A stretch of 64,000 bases of DNA. Origin: Planotetraspora silvatica. Its GTDB lineage: Bacteria > Actinomycetota > Actinomycetes > Streptosporangiales > Streptosporangiaceae. The stretch covers positions 1-64,000 of the forward strand of contig NZ_BOOQ01000021.1 of the NCBI RefSeq assembly GCF_016863315.1, written 5' to 3'. Positions 1 to 9,356 of the stretch are shown here, piece after piece. The notes below the pieces were generated by a model, which was not told where the DNA came from, ran no database searches, and was given only the letters and a program-made list of their open reading frames with translations. Position numbers and translations under genes: made by a program. Within the stretch, counting starts at the first letter, position 1, and each line of letters begins with the position of its first letter.

Positions 1-48
1 CCCGCCGAGTGGGCCCGCCGTACCGGATCGGTCACCGGCGGGTGTTCA

Positions 49-2220
49 TCACGGGAAGTTCACCAGGTAGCTGGGAACCGTCGCCGTGCCCTGCGCCGGG
101 CCTCCTGTGTTGTTGATGACGTGGGCGATCGTGCCGTTGCCGCCCAGGGATACGGTGAGCAGGTCGTGGAACTTCACGCCCGCGGCGGTCGGCGCCTCGA
201 AGCCGCGCGCGGCCACGATCGAGGGATCGACGTTGAAGTAGCAGTAGCTGCCGAGTCCCCAGGCCTCATGGGTGGTCACGTTGCCGGCCACCTTGTAGGC
301 CGCGTACCCGACGGTCGACCCGTTCATCCAGGAGCCCGCGTTCGGCGGGTCGTAGGGCATCTCGTTCTGGAAGAAGATCGTCCGGCCGCCCTGGCCGTTC
401 CAGATCACCTCGTATTTCTGGTAGTGCTCGACGAACAGGCCGTAGGCCGTGACGTTGTTGCCGTTGACGATCAGGCCGGTGTCGGCGGGGTTGGTGGTCC
501 AGCCGACGCCCGCGCCGTGGTCGGCGCGCCACGCCCAGATGTGGTCGATGATCGCGTTGCCGCTGTTCACCACGAGGCTGGTCGTCGCCTTGCCGGGGCC
601 CGCGCCGCCGATCCGGAAGAAGACGTCCTGGATGGAGCTGGGGTTGGCGGCGTGCGCGGCCGACGACCCGTCCTGCCCGAGGCGGAGCAGCACCGGCGAG
701 TTGACCGTGCCGGCGTCGAAGAGCAGTCCGGCGATCTTCACGCCGTCGACGTCGGAGACGCTCATCGGGACGACACCGTTGTCAGGGATGATCGTGGCGT
801 AGCCGAGGCCGAGGACCACGGTGTCGGCCCTGGTCACGTTGATCGTCTGGTTGACGTGGTAGATGCCGGGGGTGAACAGGAGGTTCAGGCCCTGGGCGAG
901 CGCCGCGTTGATCGTCGCCGCGCTGTCGGACGGCTTGGCGACGAAGAACTGGGTGAGCGGGATGGACGTGCCGGGAGTGGCCCCGTTGGCCCAGCTGGCT
1001 CCGCTCGAGTTCTGCCGCAGCGACGGGACGAACACCCGGTAGGCGCCGCCCGCGTCGAGGTAGAGGTACGGCTTCTCCCGGGTCACCGGGCTCTGGGCCA
1101 GCGTCGTGTACGGCGGGTTCGGGAAGCTCTGCGCGGGAGCGCCGACCACGCCCGAGAACACCATGTTCCATACCGCGTTGGTCCATCCGCCGATGTTGCT
1201 GTTGCGGGTGAACCACTGCTGCTGGGAGTACGGTCCGACCGTGCCGTCGATCTTGCTGTCGGCGATGTAGCCGCCGCTGGCCCAGCCGTAGCCCGCCGGT
1301 GCCAGGTTCAGCCCGCCGCGGACGTGGACGCGCCGGAACGGCGCGGCCTGCGACACCGCCCACCGGTCGGTGCCGTTCGACGGGACGATGGCCAGATTCT
1401 CGACGGAGCGCCAGAAGTTCTGGGTGGCGTTGCCGCCGAACCAGCCCGCGTCGACGGTGACGTCACCGTTGATCGTGACGTCGTCGGGCGACTGGCCGAG
1501 GCCGGCGATCGAGGTGTAGAAGCCGGTCTGGGCGTTGATGTTGTTGTAGGTGCCCGGCTTGAACATCAGCGCGTACCGCTGCGAGCCGAACTGGTTGGAC
1601 TCCTGGGTGGCGAACACGCTGTTGAGCTGGCTCTGAATGGTGGCCGCGGGCTGGGACGGGTCGAAGACCAGCACGTTCGGGCCGAGCGGGCCGCCGCCCT
1701 GGATGGGGCCCCCACCGCCCCCGCCGACGAGTGTGCCGTAGACCTGGAACTCCCACAGGGAGTAGCCGTAACCCGTGTTGCGGACGGTTCCGTACATCCG
1801 CACGTAGCGGCCGGTCCCCGACACGGCCAGGGTCTGCGTGCCGCCCGTGCCGGTGGTCGTCGAGTAGACGTCCGTCCAGGCCGACCCGTCGGCCGAGACC
1901 TGGATCTTGAATGCCTTGCCGTACGCGGTCTCCCAGTTGAGCACGACGCTGCTGATGGTGGCGCCGGCGCCCAGGTCGACCTGGAGCCACTGCGGGTCGC
2001 TGAAGGCGCTCGACCAGCGGGTGCCCGTGTTTCCGTCGACCGCGGCGGACGCCGGCGTGCCGCCGTTCTCGGTCGACGAGGCGGTCGCCGGCTTGCCCTG
2101 CGACAGCAGTGTGTCCGCCGCGGCGGCGGGACCGATCGTGAGATAGGACGCGACCAGGGTGAGGGCCGCGACGAGGGTGGCGAGGAGGCCTAATCGGCCT
2201 GACCTGCGGGATGGATGCAC
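49..2220 (-). CDS. Secreted discoidin-domain plus beta-helix glycoside hydrolase (GH55-like)
   Basis: A 723-aa secreted protein. Residues 1 to about 35 are a signal peptide ending in an Ala-rich cleavage region. Residues about 38-162 are an F5/F8 type C (discoidin, CBM32-like) sugar-binding domain, followed by a Gly-rich linker. The remainder looks like a double right-handed beta-helix. The segment around residues 595-625 (EHYQKY, then NEMPYDPP with E620) matches the conserved region of GH55 exo-beta-1,3-glucanases, so an extracellular laminarin or fungal-wall glucan hydrolase is likely. It sits downstream of the ROK regulator on the same strand, with its own promoter region and a palindromic operator. 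Family assignment is by eye; another pectate-lyase-3-type beta-helix enzyme is the alternative. Confidence 0.72.
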   Translation of the reverse strand: MHPSRRSGRLGLLATLVAALTLVASYLTIGPAAAADTLLSQGKPATASSTENGGTPASAAVDGNTGTRWSSAFSDPQWLQVDLGAGATISSVVLNWETAYGKAFKIQVSADGSAWTDVYSTTTGTGGTQTLAVSGTGRYVRMYGTVRNTGYGYSLWEFQVYGTLVGGGGGGPIQGGGPLGPNVLVFDPSQPAATIQSQLNSVFATQESNQFGSQRYALMFKPGTYNNINAQTGFYTSIAGLGQSPDDVTINGDVTVDAGWFGGNATQNFWRSVENLAIVPSNGTDRWAVSQAAPFRRVHVRGGLNLAPAGYGWASGGYIADSKIDGTVGPYSQQQWFTRNSNIGGWTNAVWNMVFSGVVGAPAQSFPNPPYTTLAQSPVTREKPYLYLDAGGAYRVFVPSLRQNSSGASWANGATPGTSIPLTQFFVAKPSDSAATINAALAQGLNLLFTPGIYHVNQTINVTRADTVVLGLGYATIIPDNGVVPMSVSDVDGVKIAGLLFDAGTVNSPVLLRLGQDGSSAAHAANPSSIQDVFFRIGGAGPGKATTSLVVNSGNAIIDHIWAWRADHGAGVGWTTNPADTGLIVNGNNVTAYGLFVEHYQKYEVIWNGQGGRTIFFQNEMPYDPPNAGSWMNGSTVGYAAYKVAGNVTTHEAWGLGSYCYFNVDPSIVAARGFEAPTAAGVKFHDLLTVSLGGNGTIAHVINNTGGPAQGTATVPSYLVNFP

Positions 2221-2606
2221 TGCTTCTCCTCGGGGCGGGGGGCCGTCGCATGAGCGGCGACGGGCGGGGAGAGCGCTCTCTACCGGGTAGAGCGTGCACT
2301 TGTGCAGTCAAGGCTGTCAATACTTAATTTAACCCTTCGGCAATAGGGTCGACTTATCCGCGAAACGCACCGGCAAGCAGGCATGGCCAGGCAAGATCGC
2401 GAAAATCTCACGGTTCGGACGGCCGCGAATGACGGCGTCCGGGGACGTCAGGGCACTTGACCGCAGCTGGTCGAGGCGTGCGATGATCGCGCTCTCAGAG
2501 CCCGCCGCGGCCCGTTTCCGGCGCGCCGCACCTGGCGCGTTCCTGGCGGACCGTTACGGCGGACCGTTCCCGGCGGGCGCGTGAAGCGCTCCGGCCGCCG
2601 TCGGCC
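2221..2606 (-). promoter_or_regulatory. Promoter/operator region of the GH55-like gene
   Basis: A 386-nt gene-free stretch. A perfect 12-bp palindrome GAGAGCGCTCTC (2269-2280) lies about 50 nt before the start codon. It resembles the G+C-rich operators of actinobacterial LacI-type sugar regulators such as CebR (known core GAGCGCTC). A minus-strand TTGACA -35-like element lies at 2320-2315 in a short A+T-rich patch. No LacI-type gene is present in the window. I see nothing coding between 2330 and 2606. Confidence 0.55.
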
Positions 2607-3794
2607 TCAGACCACCGCCGGCGTGCGCGCGGCGCCGCTGTCGCGCAGGAAGTCCTCCACCACGAGGGCCGCGGCCCCGAGCGCCACGGCGTCGGGGCCG
2701 AGGCTGCCGAGCACGATGGCGCCGGGCGGCAGCGGATGGACGAGGCAGTTCTCCGCCACAACGGCGCGGATGTCGTCGAGCCGGTGCCGGCCGAGCATGA
2801 GCCCGGCCCAGCCGCCGATGACGACCCGCTCGGGATCGAACAGATGGATCATGTTGGCCAGGCCGATGCCGAGGTAGGCGATGGTCTCGTCCACGACGGG
2901 TGAGCCCTGCTCCAGCAGGCCGGCCAGGGCCTTCTCCTCGTCGGCCGCGTCGACGCGGATCCCGGCGCGGTCGAGGATGCCCTCGGCGCCGGCGTACGCC
3001 TCCAGGCAGCCGCGCCCGCCGCAGCGGCAGGTCCGCCCGCCGATGGTGACCTTGACGTGGCCCAGCTCGCCCGCGGCGCTGGCGGCGCCCCGGTAGGTGG
3101 TGCCGTCGGTGACGAGCGTGGCGCCGATGCCCGAGCCCAGGAAGACGATCACCGCGTTGCCCGCGCCCCTGCCGGACCCGAACCACAGCTCGGCCTGGCC
3201 CATCGTCTTGGCCCCGTTGTCCACGAACAGCGGCAGCGAGGTGCCCTCGCGCAGCAGCGCCTTCAGCGGCACGCCCTCCCAGCCGAAGGTCTTCGCCTGG
3301 ACGAGCCCGTCAGGACCGCTCTCCACGATGCCGGGCACGCCGACGCCGGCCCCGAGCACCTGCTGGGTGGTGACGCCGCCCTCCGCGAGGACGACGTCGA
3401 TGCCGGCGAGGATGTGCCGCACGACGAGTTCGACCTCGTGCCTGGCCGTACGCAGGGCGTACTCGACCTTCGCGCGCTCCTTCATGTCGAGGTCGAACAG
3501 CTCGACGCGGACGTGGGTCTCGCCCACGTCGACCCCGACGGCGAAGCCGAACTCGGGGTTGACGCGCAGCAGGACACGGGGACGGCCGCCGTCGGAGTCG
3601 ACCTGGCCGGCCTCGACGATGACGTTCTCGGCCAGCAGGTCACCCGTCATGTTGCTGACCGTCGCGGCGCTCAGGCCGGTGGTGGCGCTCAGTTCGTTCC
3701 GGCTCGCCGGACCGCCGAAGTACAGCGCTCGCAGCAGCACCGCCCGGTTGCCTCGCCGAAGATCGCGGACGGTCCTGCGCACGGGCCTCGTCAT
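2607..3794 (-). CDS. ROK-family transcriptional repressor
   Basis: A 395-aa ROK regulator. The N-terminal winged helix (about residues 10-70, with SRNELSATTGLSAATVSNMTGDL) is followed by a sugar-kinase-like ROK domain with the ROK zinc motif near the middle (GH...CRCGGRGCLEAY). A second upstream ATG exists at 3827 without a ribosome site; the chosen ATG at 3794 has GGGAGG upstream. It is transcribed away from the ABC transporter operon, sharing a 219-nt region with it, and probably represses that operon until a sugar ligand binds. Direct control of the downstream GH55-like gene is possible but not shown. Confidence 0.88.
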   Translation of the reverse strand: MTRPVRRTVRDLRRGNRAVLLRALYFGGPASRNELSATTGLSAATVSNMTGDLLAENVIVEAGQVDSDGGRPRVLLRVNPEFGFAVGVDVGETHVRVELFDLDMKERAKVEYALRTARHEVELVVRHILAGIDVVLAEGGVTTQQVLGAGVGVPGIVESGPDGLVQAKTFGWEGVPLKALLREGTSLPLFVDNGAKTMGQAELWFGSGRGAGNAVIVFLGSGIGATLVTDGTTYRGAASAAGELGHVKVTIGGRTCRCGGRGCLEAYAGAEGILDRAGIRVDAADEEKALAGLLEQGSPVVDETIAYLGIGLANMIHLFDPERVVIGGWAGLMLGRHRLDDIRAVVAENCLVHPLPPGAIVLGSLGPDAVALGAAALVVEDFLRDSGAARTPAVV

Positions 3795-4013
3795 GCTGCT
3801 ACCTGCCTCCCCTATCTGCCCGGACATGTTAGTTCAGGGTCCGAAACCAGTCATCAGCGGGCCATGCGTGCAGGCCGAATTCCGCCCGATTTCGAATAAC
3901 GGAAAGCGTGACGGCGCGTCTCGGCCGCGTTACCGAAGCGTTTCCAAGAGAGGTCATGACTTTTTTTTACACTTACATTATCTTCTGATCACCCCCCAAT
4001 GAGGAGAAGTGAG
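3795..4013. promoter_or_regulatory. Divergent control region between ROK regulator and ABC operon
   Basis: A 219-nt divergent intergenic region. It is G+C-rich near the regulator and ends in a strikingly A+T-rich block (3959-3990, starting with an 8-9 T run) just upstream of the transporter ribosome site, which is a plausible core promoter or ROK binding area. A GAAGCGTTTCC segment (about 3934-3944) is a possible operator half. No convincing full palindrome was found. Confidence 0.4.
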
Positions 4014-5228
4014 ATGAGCCGAAAAGTCGCAGGAGCCGCTGCCGCCATAGCTCTGATCGCCGGGCTCACCGCATGCGGCGGTGGTTCCGACGCGGGTGAC
4101 GCCCCCACTCTGACCTTCTGGATGTACCAGCCGCGCACGCCCCAGGCCGGCCAGATATACGAGGATCTGCGCAAGGGCTTCGAAAAGGCGAACAACGTCA
4201 AGGTCAAATACGTCCAGATCGCCAAGGACGACTACAACACCAAGCTGAGCAGCGCCATCGCGAGCGGCACCGCCCCCGACGCGGGCGTCCTCGACCAGCC
4301 GCTGGTGTCGCGTTTCGCGCTGGACAAGACGACCGTGGAGGTCCCCGCGGGGACCATCGACGAGAGCGCCTTCTACAAGGGCGCGCTCGACACCAACCTC
4401 TCCGAGGGCAAGCTCTTCGGCCTCCCGCTCGACCAGACCACGGTCGGCCTGTTCTACAACAAGAAGCTCGTGCCCACGCCGCCCAAGACCTGGGACGAGC
4501 TGAAGGCGACGGCCAACCAGGTGCACCAGGCCGACTCCAAGATCGCCGGCATCGTGGTGCCGAAGGGCGACGGCTACGGCGCGTGGATGTGGCCCGGCTT
4601 CGTGGCCGGCGCGGGCGGCGCGCTGACCGACGACGCGAGCAAGAAGGTCCTGTTCGACCAGCAGCCCGCGGTCGACACGCTGCAGATGTGGGTGGACCTG
4701 CTCCCCTCGTCGCCGCGGCAGATCACAGACTCCGACAACGCCTTCGCGAACGGCCTGGCCGCGATGATGATCTCCGGGCCGTGGGACGTCGCCACCATCA
4801 AGGACCAGTTCCCCGACCTCGACTTCAACGTCGCGCCCCTGCCGTACAAGACCGAGCCCGCCGGCAACATCGGCGGTGAGAACGGCGTGGTGTTCAGCAC
4901 CAGCAAGAACACCGCCCTGGCGTGGAAGTTCCTGCAGTACATCACCAGTGACGCGAACAACGCGAAGTTCGCCGACGCCTTCGGCGGCTACCCGACCAAC
5001 ATCAAGGCCGCCGAGCAGACCGCCGCGACCATCGAGCCCCAGCAGGCGGCGTTCCTCGAGCAACTCAAGGTCGCGCACGCCCGCCCCGCGGTCCCGCAGT
5101 GGATCCAGGTCAACGACGAGATCATCGCCCCCGCCCTGGAGAAGGCGCTCAGCGGCAAGGCCACCCCGCAGGAGGCGCTGACCGAGGCCGCCGACAAGAC
5201 CCGCAGCCTGCTCGGCTGGAACAGCTAG
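4014..5228 (+). CDS. ABC sugar transporter solute-binding lipoprotein
   Basis: A 404-aa extracytoplasmic sugar-binding protein of the MalE/UgpB type (SBP_bac_1). The lipobox is LIAGLTAC, so the mature protein starts at a lipidated Cys about 22 residues in. Features such as TLTFWMYQ near the N-terminus and GEN/NTALAWKFLQYI near the C-terminus are typical of the family. An ATG at 3999 lies in frame 15 nt upstream, but GAGGAG at 4001-4006 is placed for the ATG at 4014. First gene of a four-gene operon with two permeases and a GH35-like glycosidase, so the ligand is probably a beta-linked oligosaccharide. No ATPase is encoded nearby; a shared MsiK-type ATPase would be expected. Confidence 0.92.
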   Translation: MSRKVAGAAAAIALIAGLTACGGGSDAGDAPTLTFWMYQPRTPQAGQIYEDLRKGFEKANNVKVKYVQIAKDDYNTKLSSAIASGTAPDAGVLDQPLVSRFALDKTTVEVPAGTIDESAFYKGALDTNLSEGKLFGLPLDQTTVGLFYNKKLVPTPPKTWDELKATANQVHQADSKIAGIVVPKGDGYGAWMWPGFVAGAGGALTDDASKKVLFDQQPAVDTLQMWVDLLPSSPRQITDSDNAFANGLAAMMISGPWDVATIKDQFPDLDFNVAPLPYKTEPAGNIGGENGVVFSTSKNTALAWKFLQYITSDANNAKFADAFGGYPTNIKAAEQTAATIEPQQAAFLEQLKVAHARPAVPQWIQVNDEIIAPALEKALSGKATPQEALTEAADKTRSLLGWNS

Positions 5229-5249
5229 CCGAGAGCGCGAGGATTCTCC

Positions 5250-6215
5250 GTGGCAAATCCGGTGCAGGCCGACAGGCCCGCCGCGACGCCTGACCGGCCT
5301 GGGCGGCGACCCCGCCCAGGCTTCGGGCGCCGCGACTCCATCGTCGGGTGGCTGCTGATCGCGCCCGCGTTGGTCTACTTCGTCGCCTTCCTGCTCTACC
5401 CGGCCGTCGCCGCCCTCTACTACAGCTTCACGGACTGGAACCTCCGGTCCAGCCCGAGCTGGGTGGGCCTGGCCAATTACACCGACCTGCTGTTCGACGA
5501 CGTGAAATACCCGCACTTCTGGAAGTCGGTGCAGGTATCCCTGATGTACACCGTGGTGGCCGTGCCGCTCACGCTGGTGGCCGCGCTCGGTCAGGCGCTG
5601 CTCGTCAACGCGATCCGCAAGGGCTCCAACCTCTTCCGGCTGTTGCTGTTCCTGCCCGTGGTCACCGCGGAGGCGGCGGTGGGCGCCATCTGGCGCTGGC
5701 TGTACGACCCCCAGTACGGGCTGATCAACGTCATCCTCGGGTGGTTCGGCGTCCCCCCGCAGAACTGGCTCAACAACCCCGACCTGGTGATCCCCGCGCT
5801 GGCGTTCATCGCGGCCTGGCAGTGCGGCATCTCGATGATCATCTACCTCGCCGGGCTGAAGGGCATCCCCCTGTCACTCAGGGAGGCGGCCATCATCGAC
5901 GGAGCCGGGCCCGTGCAGCGGTTCCGGAAGATCATCATGCCGATGCTCAGGCCCACCACGTTCTACCTGCTGGTGACGGGGGTGATCGCGGCACTGCAGG
6001 TGTTCGGCCTGGTGTACGTGATCTTCTCTGCCGCCAACAAGAGTGTGACGGGCGGCCCCGAGCAGGCGGGCCTGACCTACGTCCTGCATCTGTACCTTTT
6101 CGCGTTCCGCTACGACGCGATGGGCGCGGCCTGTGCGATGTCGTTCATCCTGCTCGTCTTCATCATGATCATCACGGCGCTGCAGTTCAAGTTCGTCAAG
6201 CAGGAGGCGGCGTGA
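5250..6215 (+). CDS. ABC sugar transporter permease (MalF type)
   Basis: A 321-aa inner-membrane permease with about six transmembrane segments, the first at residues 31-53. The ATPase-docking EAA loop is clear (REAAIIDGAG, around residues 211-220). It starts with GTG at 5250 preceded by GCGAGGA. It lies 21 nt after the binding-protein gene and overlaps the next permease by 4 nt (GTGA), so the two are translationally coupled. Confidence 0.93.
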   Translation: MANPVQADRPAATPDRPGRRPRPGFGRRDSIVGWLLIAPALVYFVAFLLYPAVAALYYSFTDWNLRSSPSWVGLANYTDLLFDDVKYPHFWKSVQVSLMYTVVAVPLTLVAALGQALLVNAIRKGSNLFRLLLFLPVVTAEAAVGAIWRWLYDPQYGLINVILGWFGVPPQNWLNNPDLVIPALAFIAAWQCGISMIIYLAGLKGIPLSLREAAIIDGAGPVQRFRKIIMPMLRPTTFYLLVTGVIAALQVFGLVYVIFSAANKSVTGGPEQAGLTYVLHLYLFAFRYDAMGAACAMSFILLVFIMIITALQFKFVKQEAA

Positions 6216-7051
6216 GGAACGTCAGGCTGGCGCCCATCTACATCGCCCTGATCCTCCTCGCGGCGATCTCGGTCGTGCCGTTCATCTGGATGCTCGCGAC
6301 CTCGTTCAAGCACGGCCACGACGTCTACACGAAGGTGCCGAGCCTGCTGCCGCTCGACCGCAAGACCGGCGAGTGGGCTCCCACGCTGGAGAACTACGAG
6401 TACGTCTTCGACCTGAGAGGTCTCGGCACGGCGTTCCTCAACAGCGTGTGGGTCTGCCTGATCCTGATCCCGGCCAAGCTGCTGATCGACGCGCTCGCCG
6501 CCTACGCGTTCGCCCGCATCCCGTTCCCGGGGCGCGACAAGCTGTTCGTGCTGATGCTGGGCGGCATGATGGTGCCGACGATCACCCTGCTGGTGCCGCG
6601 TGTGTTCGTGACCCAGGAACTCGGGCTGTTCGACTCGCAGTGGGGCCTGATCGTGCCCAACATCGCCTCGGTGCTGGACATCTTCCTGTTGCGGCAGTTC
6701 TTCATGTCGCTGCCGGGCGAGTTGGAGGAGGCGGCGCGGATCGACGGCGCGGGACGGATACAGATCTTCTGGCGGATCATCGTGCCGCTGTCCAAACCGG
6801 TGTTGTCCGTCGTCACGATCACGAGCTTCATCTTCCACTGGAACGACCTCGTGTGGCCCCTCGTCGTGCTCAATGACCCGGAGAAATACACTCTGCCCCT
6901 GGCACTGCAACAACTCGCCACCGCGGAGGCCGGGCGCTCATACTACATCATGGCCGGCGCGGCGGTGGCGGTCATCCCCGTGATCGCCGTCCTCCTGGTG
7001 TTCCAGCGCCGCATCCTGCAGGGAATCGCGTTCAGCGGGCTCAAGAGCTGA
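6212..7051 (+). CDS. ABC sugar transporter permease (MalG type)
   Basis: A 279-aa permease with N-terminal hydrophobic segment (IYIALILLAAISVVPFIWML) and EAA loop [11 protein letters not shown] around residue 172. The GTG start at 6212 overlaps the stop of the MalF-type gene. It forms the membrane heterodimer with that protein. A longer open frame upstream is only antiparallel-free read-through of the MalF region and is not coding. Confidence 0.93.
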   Translation: MRNVRLAPIYIALILLAAISVVPFIWMLATSFKHGHDVYTKVPSLLPLDRKTGEWAPTLENYEYVFDLRGLGTAFLNSVWVCLILIPAKLLIDALAAYAFARIPFPGRDKLFVLMLGGMMVPTITLLVPRVFVTQELGLFDSQWGLIVPNIASVLDIFLLRQFFMSLPGELEEAARIDGAGRIQIFWRIIVPLSKPVLSVVTITSFIFHWNDLVWPLVVLNDPEKYTLPLALQQLATAEAGRSYYIMAGAAVAVIPVIAVLLVFQRRILQGIAFSGLKS

Positions 7052-7097
7052 ACGCCGACCACGGCCTCAGCGCCAGATCACGAATGGGAGTGTGAGC

Positions 7098-9158
7098 GTG
7101 ACCATCGAGGTCCGCGACGGAGTCACCGTCATCGACGGGCGGCCCCAGGTGCTCGTCACCGCCGACTATCCGTACTACCGGGACGACCCCGCCGTGTGGG
7201 CCGACCGTCTCCGGGCGATGCGCGACGAGCTGGGCATCGAGGTGATCACGAGCTACATCCCGTGGCGGCACCACCAGCCGGAGCCGGACTCGGCTCCGGA
7301 CTTCACCGGCCGGACCCACGCGAGCCGGGACGTGGTGGGATTCATCGAGTTGTGTCACCGGCTCGGGCTGAAGCTCGTCGCCAAGCCGGGGCCCTTCATC
7401 CACGCCGAGGTCACCTACGGCGGGCTGCCCGACTGGGTCTGCCCGTCGTCGGATCCGTCGATCGAGCCGCTGCTCGACGCGGACGGTGCGGCCTCGTTGT
7501 GGTCCGACGGCGCGAACAGGGCCGGCCGGCCGCTGCCGGCCCCGTTCGGGCCGGTGTTCTCGGCGAAGGTGACCGAATGGTTGTCCGCGGTGGGCAAGCT
7601 GGTGCTCGACGGCACCACCCACCCGGACGGCCCGGTCATCCTGATGCAGATCGCCAACGAGGGCATCTACACCAACGGAGCCCGCGCCCTGTCGGCGTAC
7701 GACTACAGCGCGTCGGGCCTGTCCTTCTTCCGCGACCGGCTCCGCGCCTGGTACGGCACGCTCGACGAGTACGACCGCGTGCACGCGACGACCTCGGGCA
7801 GCTGGGACGAGATCGAGCCGCCGCGTTCGTGGACCGGGGCGGACAGCCCCGAGCGGATGCGGGCGTACGCGGACTGGGGCCGTTTCCACGCCGACTACAC
7901 GGCCGAGGTGTACCGCCGCTGGGCCGACGCGGTCGGCTGCTCCGTGCCGACGGTGGTCAACCTCAACCCGCCGACGGTCGAGGAACTGGACGACTGGCTC
8001 GCCCGGGTGCGGCCGGAGACCTGGCGGGACATCGCCTACGGGTTCACCAACTGGATGGGCGTCGTCTCCACGGACCCCGACTCCCAGGCGCGCTACGTCA
8101 TCGCCGCCAAGCGGGCGCCCGGCCCCAACCTCGAGGAGAACTGGGGCTTCTCCGTCCTCTACGACCAGGCGTACTCCGACGCGACGACGAGCTACCACCA
8201 GACCCTGCTCGCCCTCGCCGCCGGAGCCACCGGGTTCAACGTCTACACGGGAGCCGGCACCTCCGGCTGGCTGCCCGACCTGGACACCGCGCACACTCCG
8301 CCGTACCCGGACTGCGCCCCGATCTCGGCCGACGGGTCGGCGACGGAGAAGGCGCCGGTCGTGCGCGTCCTGGCGGACTTCCTCGCCCTCCACGGCGAGG
8401 AGTTCCTGGAATGCGGCCCGGTCACCGGGGGGGCATTCGGGCTCTACGCGCCGTACGCCGGGATCGCCGCCTGGGCGGGACCCGGGCAGGACGGGATCCC
8501 GAGGTGCGGCGGTGCGCTGCGGGACTTCCACGACCGCATGCGCGAGGCGGGTCTCGACTACGCGCTCCTCGACCTGGAGACGGTGACGGCGGAACGCCTG
8601 GCCGCGCACGCGTCGGTGACGGTCCCCGGCGGGCCGTTCCTCCACCGCCACGTCCAGGACCTGCTCGCGGGATACGCCGCGAGCGGAGGCAGGGTGGTGC
8701 TCGACGGCCCGGCTCCGCACCTCGACGAGGACCTGCGCCCGTACACCGTGCTCGCCGACGCCCTCGGCTCCGCCGTCGGGACCGGTTCGGGTCCTGTGCC
8801 GGGCGACGTGCTGGAGGATGCCCCGGTGGCACGGGTCGTGTCGGGTCACGCGGACGCGTTCCTGCGGGCGCATCCCTCGCGTGACGTTCAGTACCTGACG
8901 GTGCTCGTGCAGAGCGACAACGACGGGCCGGTCCGGGTGGAGACCCCGCACGGCGTCGTGGAACTCCTGTCCGCCCAGGGCGGGGCCGCGGTGGTACGGC
9001 TGGCCGGCGGCGCCCTGGACGACTTCGTCGTCAAGGGGCTCAACGGTTTCCTGGACTCGGCCGTGCCGGCCCGCATCGCGATGAGCGACGCGGAGTCGCA
9101 GGCGGACCGTCCCGCCGACCTCGCGCGCGTCGGCGGGACTCTCCGCCTGCTGTTCTGA
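7098..9158 (+). CDS. GH35-like beta-galactosidase/glycosidase, cytoplasmic
   Basis: A 686-aa protein without signal peptide, with an N-terminal TIM barrel of the GH35 type (QVLVTADYPYYRDDPAVWADRLRAM resembles the GH35 opening). Candidate acid/base is E188 in QIANEG, matching the GH35 QIENEYG motif. The candidate nucleophile region is LEENWG (E346/E347). GTG codons at 7092 and 7098 both fit; GGGAG at 7086-7090 gives proper spacing only to 7098. Last gene of the sugar ABC operon, so it probably hydrolyses the imported oligosaccharide. Exact linkage is not predictable. Confidence 0.8.
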   Translation: MTIEVRDGVTVIDGRPQVLVTADYPYYRDDPAVWADRLRAMRDELGIEVITSYIPWRHHQPEPDSAPDFTGRTHASRDVVGFIELCHRLGLKLVAKPGPFIHAEVTYGGLPDWVCPSSDPSIEPLLDADGAASLWSDGANRAGRPLPAPFGPVFSAKVTEWLSAVGKLVLDGTTHPDGPVILMQIANEGIYTNGARALSAYDYSASGLSFFRDRLRAWYGTLDEYDRVHATTSGSWDEIEPPRSWTGADSPERMRAYADWGRFHADYTAEVYRRWADAVGCSVPTVVNLNPPTVEELDDWLARVRPETWRDIAYGFTNWMGVVSTDPDSQARYVIAAKRAPGPNLEENWGFSVLYDQAYSDATTSYHQTLLALAAGATGFNVYTGAGTSGWLPDLDTAHTPPYPDCAPISADGSATEKAPVVRVLADFLALHGEEFLECGPVTGGAFGLYAPYAGIAAWAGPGQDGIPRCGGALRDFHDRMREAGLDYALLDLETVTAERLAAHASVTVPGGPFLHRHVQDLLAGYAASGGRVVLDGPAPHLDEDLRPYTVLADALGSAVGTGSGPVPGDVLEDAPVARVVSGHADAFLRAHPSRDVQYLTVLVQSDNDGPVRVETPHGVVELLSAQGGAAVVRLAGGALDDFVVKGLNGFLDSAVPARIAMSDAESQADRPADLARVGGTLRLLF

Positions 9159-9170
9159 CCACGGACAGGT

Positions 9171-9227
9171 GAGGGCCTCCGGGCGTGGTGTGAGCCGACC
9201 AAGGACTCACAACCGCCGGAGGCCCTC
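9171..9227. terminator. Strong hairpin after the GH35-like gene
   Basis: Perfect 12-bp arms GAGGGCCTCCGG (9171-9182) and CCGGAGGCCCTC (9216-9227), with an inner stem (TGTGAG 9189-9194 / CTCACA 9206-9211). No T-run follows, as is common for actinobacterial terminators. A further direct copy of the left arm lies at 9279-9290, allowing an alternative hairpin. Confidence 0.7.
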
Positions 9228-9307
9228 CGCCATGTCCGGGGGCATCCGCCGTGCCGCGACGAGGGCGCGCACACCGGCGAGGGCCTCCGGCACGGCCGCG
9301 CCTGATT

Positions 9308-9356
9308 CCGGTTCATGCCGTCCGTGCCGGCTTAGTGAACGGACGGCATGAACCGG
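9308..9356. terminator. 18-bp perfect inverted repeat
   Basis: Arms CCGGTTCATGCCGTCCGT (9308-9325) and its exact reverse complement (9339-9356) flank a 13-nt loop. It is the second hairpin between the sugar operon and the Ter operon. Likely a terminator or insulating structure; no coding sequence overlaps it. Confidence 0.65.

Noticed and set aside
121-2193. 690-aa open frame opposite the GH55-like gene
   Set aside because: Antisense frame with Arg/Val/Asp-rich composition typical of G+C-rich shadow frames; the opposite strand encodes a protein with signal peptide and recognisable domains.
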